Assembly (NCBI GenBank): GCA_023132075.1
Contig: JAGLYT010000010.1
Span: forward strand, 1-13,918
DNA: 13,918 bases
Direction: 5' to 3'
From: JAGLHV01 sp023132075 [NCBI: bacterium]
Lineage (GTDB): Bacteria; CBDUZB01; JAGLHV01
The position numbers and the translations under genes were made by a program. Numbering within the stretch: the stretch's first letter is position 1; every line of letters begins with the position of its first letter. Below, in pieces: positions 1-7,473 of this stretch. The notes beneath the pieces were generated by a model, which did not search any database, was not told the DNA's origin, and was given only the letters and a program-made list of their open reading frames with translations.

Positions 1-12
1 GTTAAGGGAAAA

Positions 13-2031
13 ATGAAAATTTTATTCAATCTTCCCCTGGAAAAGAATTTTATTTCATTGATTCCTTTTATTGATCAATTAAATGCCCGGATGCTGGAGG
101 GCTATTTTGAAACTCATTCTTCGGGAATAGATTTGTTAAGTGGTTGTTTTAATCGAAATGAAATGTCCGGAATAAAACCGGAGCATTTAATGAAAATAGT
201 GAGTTTTTTATCACAAATATATGATTATACTTTAATAAATTTAGATAATGATTTTAATGACAATTCTCTTGCCTTGCTCGATAGTTCCAATTTAATAATG
301 TTAATGGTAACATCAGATCGTTTGTCTTTAGAAGGAGCAAAGGAAGTTCTTTCTACTCTTTATTCTTTTCACTACGCACCTCAATCGATAAAAATAGTTT
401 TAAATATGCGAAATACAGAAGAAACCTTTTATCCTTCAGAAGTAGAGGATTATTTTAAAAAAGGAATTTTTTATAAAATTAATTACGATTTTAAGAAAAA
501 ACCTTCATTTGTTAAGATAAACAGCGAGGTTTTTAATGAGTTAAATTTCAGGCAACTTCCTTTTTATAAATCTATTCAAGGGCTCACCTGGAAATTATTG
601 GAGGAAAACGTTTTTGTGTCGGAGGGTTTAGGTAAAGGGAGGTCAACTCTGGGTGAGGGGAAAAAACCCAATGATGTCGATTCGAAATTAAAGAGTGACG
701 AGGAAAACAATCAGGATAATATAAAAAACCAACAATTAGTGAGTAACAAAATTGGCCGGTTGAAAACACTTATTCAGGAACGATTAATTAGCGAAATGGA
801 TTTGAAAGGATTGGATTTTAAAGAAGCGGGAATTAATTTGGAAAAAGGGAAAGAAATCAAACAAAAAATTAAAGGGATGGTGGAAAGACTATTAAATGAA
901 GAAGGAAGTTTTATTACTAATCGCCGGCAGCGGGAAAAAATCATATCGGAATTATTGGATGACATTTTAGGGTTGGGTCCTTTAGAAAGACTTTTAAAAG
1001 ATTCTTCTGTTTCAGAAATTATGGTTAATAAGAAAGATGAAGTATATATCGAAAAGCAAGGAAAAATTGAATTGTCCGATATTAAGTTAGCAAGTAATCA
1101 GCAAATCCTTACTATTATTGAAAGAATTGTTGCCCCTTTAGGAAGACATATAGATGAAAGTTCTCCGTTAGTAGATGCTCGCTTAAAAGATGGTTCCCGT
1201 GTTAATGCTATTATTCCTCCTTTAGCTTTGGATGGTCCGGCAATAACTATTCGTAAGTTTACAGAAAACAAACTTACCCCTGATGACTTAATTAATTTGG
1301 GTTCTATAAGTAAAGAAATGATAGAATTTATTCGGATTTGTGTTCAACTGAAAAAAAACATTATTATCTCAGGAGGAACTGGGTCAGGTAAAACAACATT
1401 TTTAAATATTATTTCTTCTTTTGTTCCTCAGAATGAACGGATTATTACCATAGAAGATTCTGCTGAATTAAAATTGCCTCAGGGACATGTAGTTAGATTA
1501 GAATCCCGTCCACCGAATATCGAAGGAGAAGGGGAGATTTCTATTCGGCGGTTACTTATTAATTGCCTTAGAATGCGGCCGGACAGAATTATTATTGGTG
1601 AATGCAGAGGAGGAGAGGCAATTGATATGTTACAAGCAATGAATACAGGGCATGAAGGGTCGTTGACTACTTTACATGCCAATAATCCCCGGGATGCTTT
1701 ATCTCGCTTAGAAACGATGGTATTAATGTCGGGAATGGAACTTCCCTCACGGGCTATTCGTGACCAAATAGCCAATAGTATTAATATTATTGTTCAATTG
1801 AATCGTTTGAATGACGGGACGAGAAAGCTTACCTGTATTAGCGAGGTAACCGGTTTGCAAGGAGGTGTAATTACAACAGCGGATATTTTTAAGTTTATTC
1901 AAGAAGGAATTGATGAGCAGGGAAAAATAATTGGAAAATTCGAATTTACAGGGGTAATTCCGTCTTTTATTGGGAAAACAAAAACACATAATGTTTCTTT
2001 TGATGAGAGCATTTTTCAAAAGTCTTTATAA
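13..2031 (+). CDS. cpaF: Tad pilus secretion ATPase TadA/CpaF with N-terminal degenerate CpaE/TadZ-like domain
   Basis: Cytoplasmic hexameric ATPase that powers Tad (type IVb) pilus assembly together with TadB and TadC. Residues about 245-640 are a complete CpaF: Walker A GGTGSGKTT at 454-462, Walker B with RIIIGECRGGEA at 525-536, then the His-box region MLQAMNTGHEGSLTTLHAN. Residues 1 to about 200 instead resemble the second half of CpaE/TadZ (MinD-like): LLEGYFETHSSGIDLL-like start region, DYTLINLDND at 71-80 where the family has DYVIVDLPP, and a LVLN-like strand. The conserved Asp is Asn76 and no P-loop is visible, so this half is probably a non-catalytic adaptor. A hydrophilic linker (about 202-245) joins the halves. 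The frame has no stop between the window edge and Met1, so the protein may begin further upstream; an AAGGGA 4-5 nt before ATG supports this start. tadB and tadC follow on the same strand. The CpaF call is secure; the N-terminal assignment is by pattern only. Confidence 0.93.
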   Translation: MKILFNLPLEKNFISLIPFIDQLNARMLEGYFETHSSGIDLLSGCFNRNEMSGIKPEHLMKIVSFLSQIYDYTLINLDNDFNDNSLALLDSSNLIMLMVTSDRLSLEGAKEVLSTLYSFHYAPQSIKIVLNMRNTEETFYPSEVEDYFKKGIFYKINYDFKKKPSFVKINSEVFNELNFRQLPFYKSIQGLTWKLLEENVFVSEGLGKGRSTLGEGKKPNDVDSKLKSDEENNQDNIKNQQLVSNKIGRLKTLIQERLISEMDLKGLDFKEAGINLEKGKEIKQKIKGMVERLLNEEGSFITNRRQREKIISELLDDILGLGPLERLLKDSSVSEIMVNKKDEVYIEKQGKIELSDIKLASNQQILTIIERIVAPLGRHIDESSPLVDARLKDGSRVNAIIPPLALDGPAITIRKFTENKLTPDDLINLGSISKEMIEFIRICVQLKKNIIISGGTGSGKTTFLNIISSFVPQNERIITIEDSAELKLPQGHVVRLESRPPNIEGEGEISIRRLLINCLRMRPDRIIIGECRGGEAIDMLQAMNTGHEGSLTTLHANNPRDALSRLETMVLMSGMELPSRAIRDQIANSINIIVQLNRLNDGTRKLTCISEVTGLQGGVITTADIFKFIQEGIDEQGKIIGKFEFTGVIPSFIGKTKTHNVSFDESIFQKSL

Positions 2032-2051
2032 AAATTAAAAAAGGAGGAATA

Positions 2052-2519
2052 GTGAGAATGAAGTGTTATTGTCATCAGGAAGTAGATAGTATAGGGGAGT
2101 GTGTCGGTTGTGGAAAATTTGTTTGTGAAGAATGTAAGGTAGAAATGGATGGAAGAATTTATTGTAAAAAATGTTCGGATGATCTTACTGTCGCTATCAG
2201 AAAAGGACAGGTTAATCTGAATATTTCGGAAGAAGAAATTAAAGAAGGAAAGATTTGGGCTGTAGTAGCATATCTGGGAATTCTTTGTTTGCTTCCCCTT
2301 TTAATGAAGAAAGATAACCAATTTGCGCTTTTTCACGGCAAACAGGGATTAGTTCTTTTTCTTACTATTGTTATTGCGGGATGGATTCCTATTTTAGGAT
2401 GGTTTATTATTGTACCGATTGTTTTTATTTTAAATATTATTGGTGTCATTCAATCTTTGCGAGGTAAATGTTTCAAAATACCTATAATAGGTGAAATTGC
2501 AGAAAAGATAAAAATGTGA
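2052..2519 (+). CDS. Small membrane protein with N-terminal zinc-ribbon/B-box-like domain and DUF4870-like membrane domain
   Basis: Residues 4-42 hold nine cysteines and one histidine in a B-box-like pattern (CYCH, CVGCGKFVCEEC, YCKKC), expected to bind zinc in the cytoplasm. After a charged linker, residues about 74-140 form two or three hydrophobic helices. The short motif FALFHGKQGLVLF between the first two is the signature of the DUF4870 (Tic20-like) membrane family. Function is unknown; zinc-ribbon + DUF4870 proteins are common in environmental bacteria. It sits 20 bp after cpaF and 90 bp before tadB, so it is probably co-transcribed with the pilus genes, which is not part of the usual tad gene set. 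A strong AAGGAGG (2041-2047) lies 4 nt before GTG 2052 and 10 nt before ATG 2058; either could start translation, changing the protein by two residues. Confidence 0.85.
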   Translation: MRMKCYCHQEVDSIGECVGCGKFVCEECKVEMDGRIYCKKCSDDLTVAIRKGQVNLNISEEEIKEGKIWAVVAYLGILCLLPLLMKKDNQFALFHGKQGLVLFLTIVIAGWIPILGWFIIVPIVFILNIIGVIQSLRGKCFKIPIIGEIAEKIKM

Positions 2520-2609
2520 TATTTGGAATGGCATAGAAATTAGACAGATTAAAAGTTAATAATTTTATTGATTATCGTTATATTCATAACTTTTTGAAAA
2601 GGAAAGGTA

Positions 2610-3494
2610 ATGCAGGTAAAGATTGTTTTTTTTAAAGGATTAATTCTATCGGGTGTTTTTTTGGGGACGGTTTGGAGTGTTTTTAAAATTGTTTCTTTTT
2701 TTGACTCTTTTAGGAATTTGACAATTAGTGAAAAAAAAGACAAGGAGAAACGCTTGTATGAAAAGAAATGGTTTATAAACATTTTATTGAAAAAACCAAA
2801 AGCGAAATTTGCGTGGGTAATTGAATTTTTTAGTTTGGTAATGGGTATAAGTGTTGGATATTTATTTTTCGGCAGGCTTTTATGGGGTTTTGTCTTGGGT
2901 GGAGTTAGTTTTTTTATTCCTTCTCTTTGGGCAAAGAGGGAATTCGGGTTGTTTATGGATAAGTTTAACCAACAGCTTATTAATGGACTGGTATTGATAG
3001 CTAATTCCTTGCGGGCAGGAATGAGTTTTTTGCAGGGGATGGAAATAATGGTTAAGGAAAGTGGAATGCCTCTTTCCGGATGTTTTGAACGGGTACTTCA
3101 GGAAATAAATCTGGGTATGTCTCCTCAGGAAGCCTTAAACGGTTTAGTAGAGCGTATGCCCAACAAAGAGTTGAAAATTATCGTTGCTGCAATTAATATT
3201 ACCCGTCAAACCGGTGGAAACCTGAGTGAAATTTTAGATAACCTTTCTTTTACTATGAGGGAAAGGAAAAAAATTCAAGGCAAAATAAATGCTCTTACCG
3301 CACAGGGAAAAATGTCCGGCTGGATAGTGGGAATAATGCCCTTTATTTTGATGTTTATTTTAAACTTAATGTCACCGGAAATGATGTGGCCACTTTTTCA
3401 TACTCTGCCGGGATATGTGACTATTTTTGTAATTTGCTTTATGGTGGGCATAGCGGCTTTAATCATAAAAAATATTGTTTCCATTGATATATGA
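2610..3494 (+). CDS. tadB: Tad pilus inner-membrane platform protein TadB
   Basis: Integral inner-membrane protein that with TadC forms the platform on which the CpaF ATPase acts to insert pilin subunits. The 294-residue length is usual for TadB. Hydrophobic segments at about 12-30, 68-106, 236-254 and 268-288 flank a type II secretion F-type (GspF/T2SSF) domain at about 118-246. That domain includes NGLVLIANSLRAGMSFLQG, a GMSPQEAL segment and TRQTGGNLSEILDNLS, all characteristic of TadB. The N-terminal part between residues 32 and 66 is lysine-rich and cytoplasmic. The start has a GGAAAGG (2601-2607) two nt upstream of ATG, a close but usable spacing. It lies 90 bp after the zinc-ribbon gene; tadC, normally adjacent, is displaced by 430 bp. 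Confidence 0.92.
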   Translation: MQVKIVFFKGLILSGVFLGTVWSVFKIVSFFDSFRNLTISEKKDKEKRLYEKKWFINILLKKPKAKFAWVIEFFSLVMGISVGYLFFGRLLWGFVLGGVSFFIPSLWAKREFGLFMDKFNQQLINGLVLIANSLRAGMSFLQGMEIMVKESGMPLSGCFERVLQEINLGMSPQEALNGLVERMPNKELKIIVAAINITRQTGGNLSEILDNLSFTMRERKKIQGKINALTAQGKMSGWIVGIMPFILMFILNLMSPEMMWPLFHTLPGYVTIFVICFMVGIAALIIKNIVSIDI

Positions 3495-3507
3495 TAAAGA
3501 CAGTTAG

Positions 3508-3582
3508 TTGGTTATATTGGTTTAGATTGGTTGATTAAAGATGGTTGGAAAAGTTTTATTGGTTTAATTGGTTGAATTAGTT
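3508..3582 (+). repeat. TTGGTT-type degenerate tandem repeat
   Basis: TTGGTT occurs at 3508, 3517, 3527, 3559 and 3568 (a variant at 3542), mostly 9-10 bp apart. Two exact pieces, TTTAGATTGGTTG (3521-3533) and ATTGGTTGAATTAGTT (3567-3582), recur together at 12077-12103 in the opposite order. It lies just after the tadB stop. Role unknown. Confidence 0.75.
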
Positions 3583-3588
3583 AAAAAC

Positions 3589-3698
3589 AAAGACAGACAA
3601 AGACACAGATAAAGACAGGCATCCGCCTTAAAGATTGGCGGACTTTCGCTCCGCTTCAGCAAAGTTAAAAGATAAAGACAAAAATAAGAACAAAGACA
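3589..3698 (+). repeat. AAAGACA short-repeat tract
   Basis: AAAGACA occurs at 3589, 3599, 3611, 3674 and 3692, within A-rich purine sequence with no open frame. The tract is interrupted between copies three and four by the GC-rich double hairpin at 3622-3665. This looks like drifting intergenic repeat sequence, not a gene. Confidence 0.6.
3622..3665 (+). repeat. GC-rich double hairpin (REP-like)
   Basis: TCCGCC (3622-3627) pairs with GGCGGA (3637-3642) over a 9-nt loop. The adjoining ACTTT-C-GCT (3642-3650) pairs with AGC-AAAGT (3658-3665), leaving one bulged C. The strong GC content contrasts with the AT-rich surroundings. A second TCCGCC/GGCGGA hairpin with the same 9-nt loop size lies at 3791-3811, so these appear to be two copies of one repeat family. 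Confidence 0.7.
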
Positions 3699-3749
3699 AA
3701 AAACAGTCAAACATAGTCAAAAGATGTTGAATGATAAATTTGTTTGTAG

Positions 3750-3769
3750 TTGCTCAATTTATTGAGCAA
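3750..3769. repeat. Perfect inverted repeat TTGCTCAAT-TT-ATTGAGCAA
   Basis: Nine-base arms (3750-3758 and 3761-3769) are exact complements around a 2-nt centre, giving a near-perfect palindrome between tadB and tadC. There is no T-tract, so it is not an obvious intrinsic terminator. It could be a dimeric regulator's operator or another dispersed repeat. Confidence 0.6.
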
Positions 3770-3790
3770 AAATGGTTGGGATTTTGCTTG

Positions 3791-3811
3791 TCCGCCAGTC
3801 AGTAAGGCGGA
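3791..3811 (+). repeat. Second TCCGCC...GGCGGA hairpin
   Basis: TCCGCC at 3791-3796 pairs with GGCGGA at 3806-3811 around a 9-nt loop, matching the stem of the hairpin at 3622-3642. It is followed by ATTTAGGATTTAGATATTAG, an A/T repeat-like stretch without coding potential. Confidence 0.65.
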
Positions 3812-3884
3812 TTTAGGATTTAGATATTAGAATTTAGTATTTGTCTGTTTGCGTTTATGACAATGTATGATGCGAGCAAATCTT

Positions 3885-3912
3885 CCCCCTTTGAAAAAGG
3901 GGGTTAGGGGGA
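3885..3912 (+). repeat. CCCCCTTT-GAA-AAAGGGGG hairpin repeat upstream of tadC
   Basis: An 8-bp perfect stem (CCCCCTTT 3885-3892, AAAGGGGG 3896-3903) with a 3-nt loop is followed by TTAGGGGGA. The arrangement resembles a C/G-run hairpin repeat scattered in many environmental bacterial genomes (general knowledge, not searched). The second G-run (AGGGGGA, 3906-3912) ends 12 nt before the tadC ATG and is the only Shine-Dalgarno-like purine run there, so the repeat may supply or mask the ribosome site. Confidence 0.7.
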
Positions 3913-3924
3913 TTTAGACAAAAA

Positions 3925-4773
3925 ATGTATTGGTTAATATTGGTTTTGATTTTTATATTAGTATTTTTATTGACGATGGGATTTTTTTCGATAAAAGAAA
4001 AAATATTCTTTGTTCCAACCGTAAATGGATTAACAGGAAGGTTATCCTTAATAATTGGCCGATTACATCTGCCTTTTCTTGAAAATTTACGGAGTAAAAT
4101 AAAAAAGCAGTTATCTATGGCAGGTGTTATTGACGAATCTCCGGACTATGTTCTTGCCGGGCATTGTTTAAACGGTATGGTTTTTTCTTTTTTAGGGGCA
4201 ATACTTTCTTTAATTTTCTTTGATTTAATAAAAGGATATATTCTAATAGGTTTTTTTGTTCTGGGATTCATTTTGTCCGTTTATAAACTTAAAGAAAGAA
4301 TAAAAAAAAGACATTGTGCTATTTTACGTGCTCTACCGGATGTTTTGGATATTTTAACGGTAGCAGTGGAAGCAGGCTTGGATTTTAATGCCGCATTAAT
4401 TAAATTAATTGAATTGGAAGCTCAAAATAATCCGTTGGTAAAAGAGATTTTCCAAATGCAGCAGGAAGTCTATGTGGGAAGCAGCCGGATAGAATCTTTA
4501 TACAATATGGCAGCAAGGGTGGATGAGCCGGGTTTATCTGCAGTTTGTTCTTCTTTGATACAGGCAATTAAAATGGGAACAAGCCTTGGGCCTATTTTAC
4601 GTCTGCAATCAGAGCAGATTAGAGTTCAGCGTTTTCAAAAAGCAGAAAAATTAGCCGGTGAAGCTCCGGTAAAAATGCTTTTTCCGTTGATTTTCTTGAT
4701 TTTACCAACAGTTTTTCTTGTTTTGTTTGTTCCGTTGATTTTGACTTATATATCTAGTGGAGTAGAGTTTTAA
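3925..4773 (+). CDS. tadC: Tad pilus inner-membrane platform protein TadC
   Basis: Partner of TadB in the Tad pilus inner-membrane platform. It has 282 residues with hydrophobic segments at 1-21, about 83-98, 103-120 and 250-275, and a GspF-like (T2SSF) domain at about 133-258. The family hallmarks are present: RALPDVLDILTVAVEAGLDF at 135-154, QAIKMGTSLGPILRLQSEQI, and the C-terminal EKLAGEAPVKMLFPLIFLIL followed by a hydrophobic tail. The start ATG 3925 has no standard ribosome site; only a G-rich run from the hairpin repeat lies 12 nt upstream. The gene is separated from tadB by 430 bp of repeats, so it may have its own transcript. It converges with the sensor gene on the other strand, 52 bp away, with no clear terminator between them. 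Confidence 0.93.
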   Translation: MYWLILVLIFILVFLLTMGFFSIKEKIFFVPTVNGLTGRLSLIIGRLHLPFLENLRSKIKKQLSMAGVIDESPDYVLAGHCLNGMVFSFLGAILSLIFFDLIKGYILIGFFVLGFILSVYKLKERIKKRHCAILRALPDVLDILTVAVEAGLDFNAALIKLIELEAQNNPLVKEIFQMQQEVYVGSSRIESLYNMAARVDEPGLSAVCSSLIQAIKMGTSLGPILRLQSEQIRVQRFQKAEKLAGEAPVKMLFPLIFLILPTVFLVLFVPLILTYISSGVEF

Positions 4774-4825
4774 TTTTGTGGTTATATGCACTGAAGAATT
4801 ATAAAAATGGAATTTATTGTAGGGA

Positions 4826-5911
4826 TTAGGGATAAAAGAGAACGATTCCTCCTATATGGGTGTTTTCTTTGTCTTTAATCATAGTAATTTTTATATTATA
4901 TTTTATCGCTTCTGTTAAAAAGAAATCTTTGATTATTTGATTCGGGTTATTTAAAGCTTTATTTATTATCTTCAAAATCTCCGGGTTTTTAAATACATCT
5001 AAGATATGGCAATTTAAAATATTGTCTTTTTTTAAGTTCAGTATTTTACAGGCTGAGTTGTTTATAAAAACGATTTTATTGTTTGAATCTAATAACAAAT
5101 TCCCTTCGTTTAGTGTTTCGCCTATACTTTTTAGGAATAGATTCATGTTTTCTTTGTGAAGGACTGATTGATTTTTTAAAAAAAGCTGTTCTTTTTTAAA
5201 ATGTTTAAATATCTGATTAAATTTTTGTCTGATACTGTTAAATCCTCCGGCTGATTCTTGATTCAAAGACGACAGTTTTGGAAGAGGAAAATATTCAATA
5301 GCGGATTTCAAGTTTTTCAAAGGGGTAATAATAGTAAATTTTAATATTATCTTAAGCCATAAACCGATAAGTAATAAAGAAACAAAGATAGTTATATAAG
5401 TTGTTTTTTTTATGGTTTTCAGCTTTTGATTAATTTGCAAATAGGTTGCTTCTATTTGTAAGAGTCCGATAGGTTTGTTCTTTTTTTTAAGAGGAAAAAT
5501 AATATAAATTCCTTTTTTGTTTTTGCGGATTATATATTTCCCCGATTTTAAAACTTGTTTTATTTCCAAATCCTGATATGTTTTCCCCCAATGATTTAAT
5601 TGGCTGTGGGCAAGTATTTTACCTTCAGGGTTTAAAACCATAGCATAGGAGATGTTCTTGTTTTTAGTAATTTCATTTATGTGCTGTAAAAGTTTGAGAT
5701 CATTTTTATCTTCGAGTCCTTTTTCACAGGAAGGGATGAATTTTTTGCCTGAAGAGAAAATTTCTTTGGTTAAGTTTTCGACAAAGAAGAGTTTTTGTTG
5801 ATAGAGAGAAAAAGCGGAGAGGAAAAACAAAATCATTCCAATTACGAAAAGAGTTGGAATAATAATTTGCAAATTGATATTTGATTTTAATTTGTTAAGT
5901 AGTCGCTTCAT
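4826..5911 (-). CDS. Membrane sensor protein: Cache-like periplasmic domain, HAMP-like linker and terminal PAS domain, no output domain
   Basis: The 361-residue protein has a membrane helix at 14-36, a periplasmic domain at about 37-170 with the single-Cache-type motif YAMVLNPEGKILAHSQ at 89-104, a second helix at 171-191, a HAMP-like region with ITPLKNLKSAIEYF at 195-208, and a PAS domain at about 258-361 (GNLLLDSNNKIVFINNSAC at 270-288). This is the sensory half of a PhoR-type histidine kinase. The protein ends with IGGIVLFYP, exactly where the kinase dimerisation helix would normally start. The next bases on this strand run into tadC antisense, so no kinase, GGDEF or other output domain follows. 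It could be a truncated kinase or a genuine signal-sensing subunit acting on a partner. The start codon lacks a recognisable ribosome site, but a promoter-like element lies about 60 nt upstream. Confidence 0.85.
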   Translation of the reverse strand: MKRLLNKLKSNINLQIIIPTLFVIGMILFFLSAFSLYQQKLFFVENLTKEIFSSGKKFIPSCEKGLEDKNDLKLLQHINEITKNKNISYAMVLNPEGKILAHSQLNHWGKTYQDLEIKQVLKSGKYIIRKNKKGIYIIFPLKKKNKPIGLLQIEATYLQINQKLKTIKKTTYITIFVSLLLIGLWLKIILKFTIITPLKNLKSAIEYFPLPKLSSLNQESAGGFNSIRQKFNQIFKHFKKEQLFLKNQSVLHKENMNLFLKSIGETLNEGNLLLDSNNKIVFINNSACKILNLKKDNILNCHILDVFKNPEILKIINKALNNPNQIIKDFFLTEAIKYNIKITMIKDKENTHIGGIVLFYP

Positions 5912-5968
5912 TTTGGGTTGTTATTTATAAAATTTTAAAAAGAATGATTTTATTGCTTTTATAAGACG

Positions 5969-5997
5969 AATATAACAAATTTTTTTCTAATTAGCAA
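5969..5997 (-). promoter_or_regulatory. Candidate sigma70-type promoter for the PAS sensor gene
   Basis: On the minus strand, TTGCTA (-35, 5997-5992) and TATATT (-10, 5974-5969) are separated by exactly 17 bp, matching the consensus at 4/6 and 5/6 positions. Transcription would start near 5962, leaving a leader of about 50 nt. AT-rich sequence makes chance matches easy. Confidence 0.4.
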
Positions 5998-6086
5998 ATA
6001 GTTTTTCTTAGAGAACAGTTGAAATTTTTCTTGTGTATGGGTTTTTTAATTTATAGGCGACTTTAGTAGAATAATTAATAGAAAAT

Positions 6087-6115
6087 TTGATCAATACTTT
6101 TTACACTACTATATT
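6087..6115 (+). promoter_or_regulatory. Candidate promoter for the HEAT-repeat gene
   Basis: TTGATC (6087-6092) and TATATT (6110-6115) are spaced by 17 bp. A start site 6-8 nt further on would fall at the GGAGGAGG ribosome site (6121-6128), giving an unusually short leader of about 10 nt. That weakens the call. Confidence 0.3.
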
Positions 6116-6131
6116 TTAAAGGAGGAGGAAA

Positions 6132-7382
6132 ATGAAAAAAAGGCGAAGAAACAAGCTTTTAATGGGAATAGGGGTGGTATTATTCTTGGTAAGTGGATTG
6201 ATATCAGTTAAGGCAATTTCAAAAGAAAAGGAAGTTGTATCAAAAAAAACAGTATCAATGGAAAAAGAAATTCAGTCAAGTATTGCGCAATTGAAGAGTT
6301 CATCGGAGAATGTTGTCTTAAAAGCACAACGAAAACTAGTGGGAATAGGTAAACCGGCAGTTCCTTTCTTGATTAAAGCCCTTAAGAAAAAGTCTAATAC
6401 GCAAATGCGCAAGAATATTTGTCAGATTTTAGAAAGAATAAGAGATGAAAGAGCCCGGGAAATCTTGATAAAAAGGTTAAAAGACCGGGATGTTTTTCTG
6501 CGGTTGGCAGCTGCTTCGGCATTAACTGCATTAAGGGATAAAACGGGAATTCCTGTCTGCATAAAAGCACTGAAGAAAAAGGATGTTAAAGTGCGGCGAT
6601 TAGCAATGAGAATTTTAGGGCAGAGTCCTGATCAACAGATATCCCCGGTTTTAAAAAGTTCATTAAAAAACGATCAGGATGCGGAAGTCAGAAGTATGGC
6701 AGCATTAATTTTAGGAATGATTCCTGACCGGACAGCTGTTGATTTCTTGAGGGAAGCACTGGAAGATAAAGAAATATCAGTACGAAAAAATGCTGTTATT
6801 GCTTTAGGATTGATTAAAGATAATTCTGTAGTTCCTGACCTGGTAAAATTATTGGAGACAGGAGAGGGGGAAATAAGACTGTTGTCCGTTGTTTCGTTAA
6901 TGCGGATGGGAGATAAAAGTGCTGTACCTGCATTGATAAAAGCAGTGGATGACCAACTCTTAAAAATTAAATTAGCTGCCTTATCCGCTCTTGGTGAATT
7001 ACGCGATGTGAAAGCGAAAGAAGTGCTTCTTGAAGCCTTAAATAATGACGAAAATGAGGTTAAAATTAAGGCTGTAATTGCTTTGGGGAAAATCAAAGAT
7101 AAAGGAACCTTTAATAAGATTGCAGCTCTTCTGAAAGATAAAGATTCAACTGTGCGAATGAATACTGTTTTGGCTTTGGGTTCGTTGGAGGATTTACGGG
7201 CGGTTACAGCTTTAATGAAAGCACTAAAGGATGAAAATGCTTATGTGCGCAGGAATGCAGCTATTATCCTGGGTAAACTTGGCGATAAAAAAGCAGTAGC
7301 CGTTTTAGAAAAAGCCTGTCAAGATAAAATAACTTTTGTTTCTACGGCAGCTAAAAATGCTTTAAAAAAGTTGAAAGAATAA
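6132..7382 (+). CDS. Exported HEAT-repeat (PBS-lyase-like) protein
   Basis: An N-terminal KKRRR followed by a hydrophobic stretch (9-28, ending SVKA) is a signal peptide or single membrane anchor, so the protein should work in the periplasm or on the membrane. Residues about 58-416 are roughly twelve HEAT-like repeats of 30-31 residues. Each has the pattern V-R-x-x-A-x-x-A-L-G-x-[IL]-x-D followed by A-V-x-x-L-x-x-A-L-K-D, for example VRKNAVIALGLIKDNSVVPD at 217-236. Such solenoids bind other proteins; the resemblance to phycobilisome lyase repeats is structural only. The start is set by GGAGG 6 nt before ATG. No partner is identifiable. It is divergent from the PAS sensor gene, and its stop codon is immediately followed by the riboswitch promoter. 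Confidence 0.88.
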   Translation: MKKRRRNKLLMGIGVVLFLVSGLISVKAISKEKEVVSKKTVSMEKEIQSSIAQLKSSSENVVLKAQRKLVGIGKPAVPFLIKALKKKSNTQMRKNICQILERIRDERAREILIKRLKDRDVFLRLAAASALTALRDKTGIPVCIKALKKKDVKVRRLAMRILGQSPDQQISPVLKSSLKNDQDAEVRSMAALILGMIPDRTAVDFLREALEDKEISVRKNAVIALGLIKDNSVVPDLVKLLETGEGEIRLLSVVSLMRMGDKSAVPALIKAVDDQLLKIKLAALSALGELRDVKAKEVLLEALNNDENEVKIKAVIALGKIKDKGTFNKIAALLKDKDSTVRMNTVLALGSLEDLRAVTALMKALKDENAYVRRNAAIILGKLGDKKAVAVLEKACQDKITFVSTAAKNALKKLKE

Positions 7383-7384
7383 CC

Positions 7385-7413
7385 TTGACAAAATTAAGCA
7401 GGGGTGTTAGTTT
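7385..7413 (+). promoter_or_regulatory. Promoter of the c-di-GMP riboswitch transcript
   Basis: A perfect -35 TTGACA (7385-7390) is followed after 17 bp by TAGTTT (7408-7413) preceded by TGT, an extended -10 arrangement. It starts 2 nt after the HEAT gene stop codon. AAGCAGGGGTGT (7397-7408) and AAGCAGAGGTGT (7416-7427) form a direct repeat 19 bp apart over the -10 and start region and could be a regulator site. Confidence 0.5.
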
Positions 7414-7473
7414 TAAAGCAGAGGTGTGATAAAAGACACATTCTTTTAAGTTGCCAGATTTTAAAATATTTAA

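Noticed and set aside
1479-1775. 98-codon minus-strand open frame inside cpaF
   Set aside because: Lies entirely antisense to the conserved ATPase core, which is clearly the coding strand.
3885-3903. CCCCCTTT/AAAGGGGG hairpin as a Rho-independent terminator
   Set aside because: No T-run follows, it sits just before tadC in the sense direction, and it looks like a dispersed repeat.
3495-3924. CRISPR array in the repeat-rich spacer
   Set aside because: Repeat units are 6-13 bp, irregular and without unique spacers of constant length; no cas genes nearby.
6132-7382. Phycobilisome lyase function for the HEAT protein
   Set aside because: The repeat type is generic and nothing photosynthetic is present; only a binding solenoid can be claimed.
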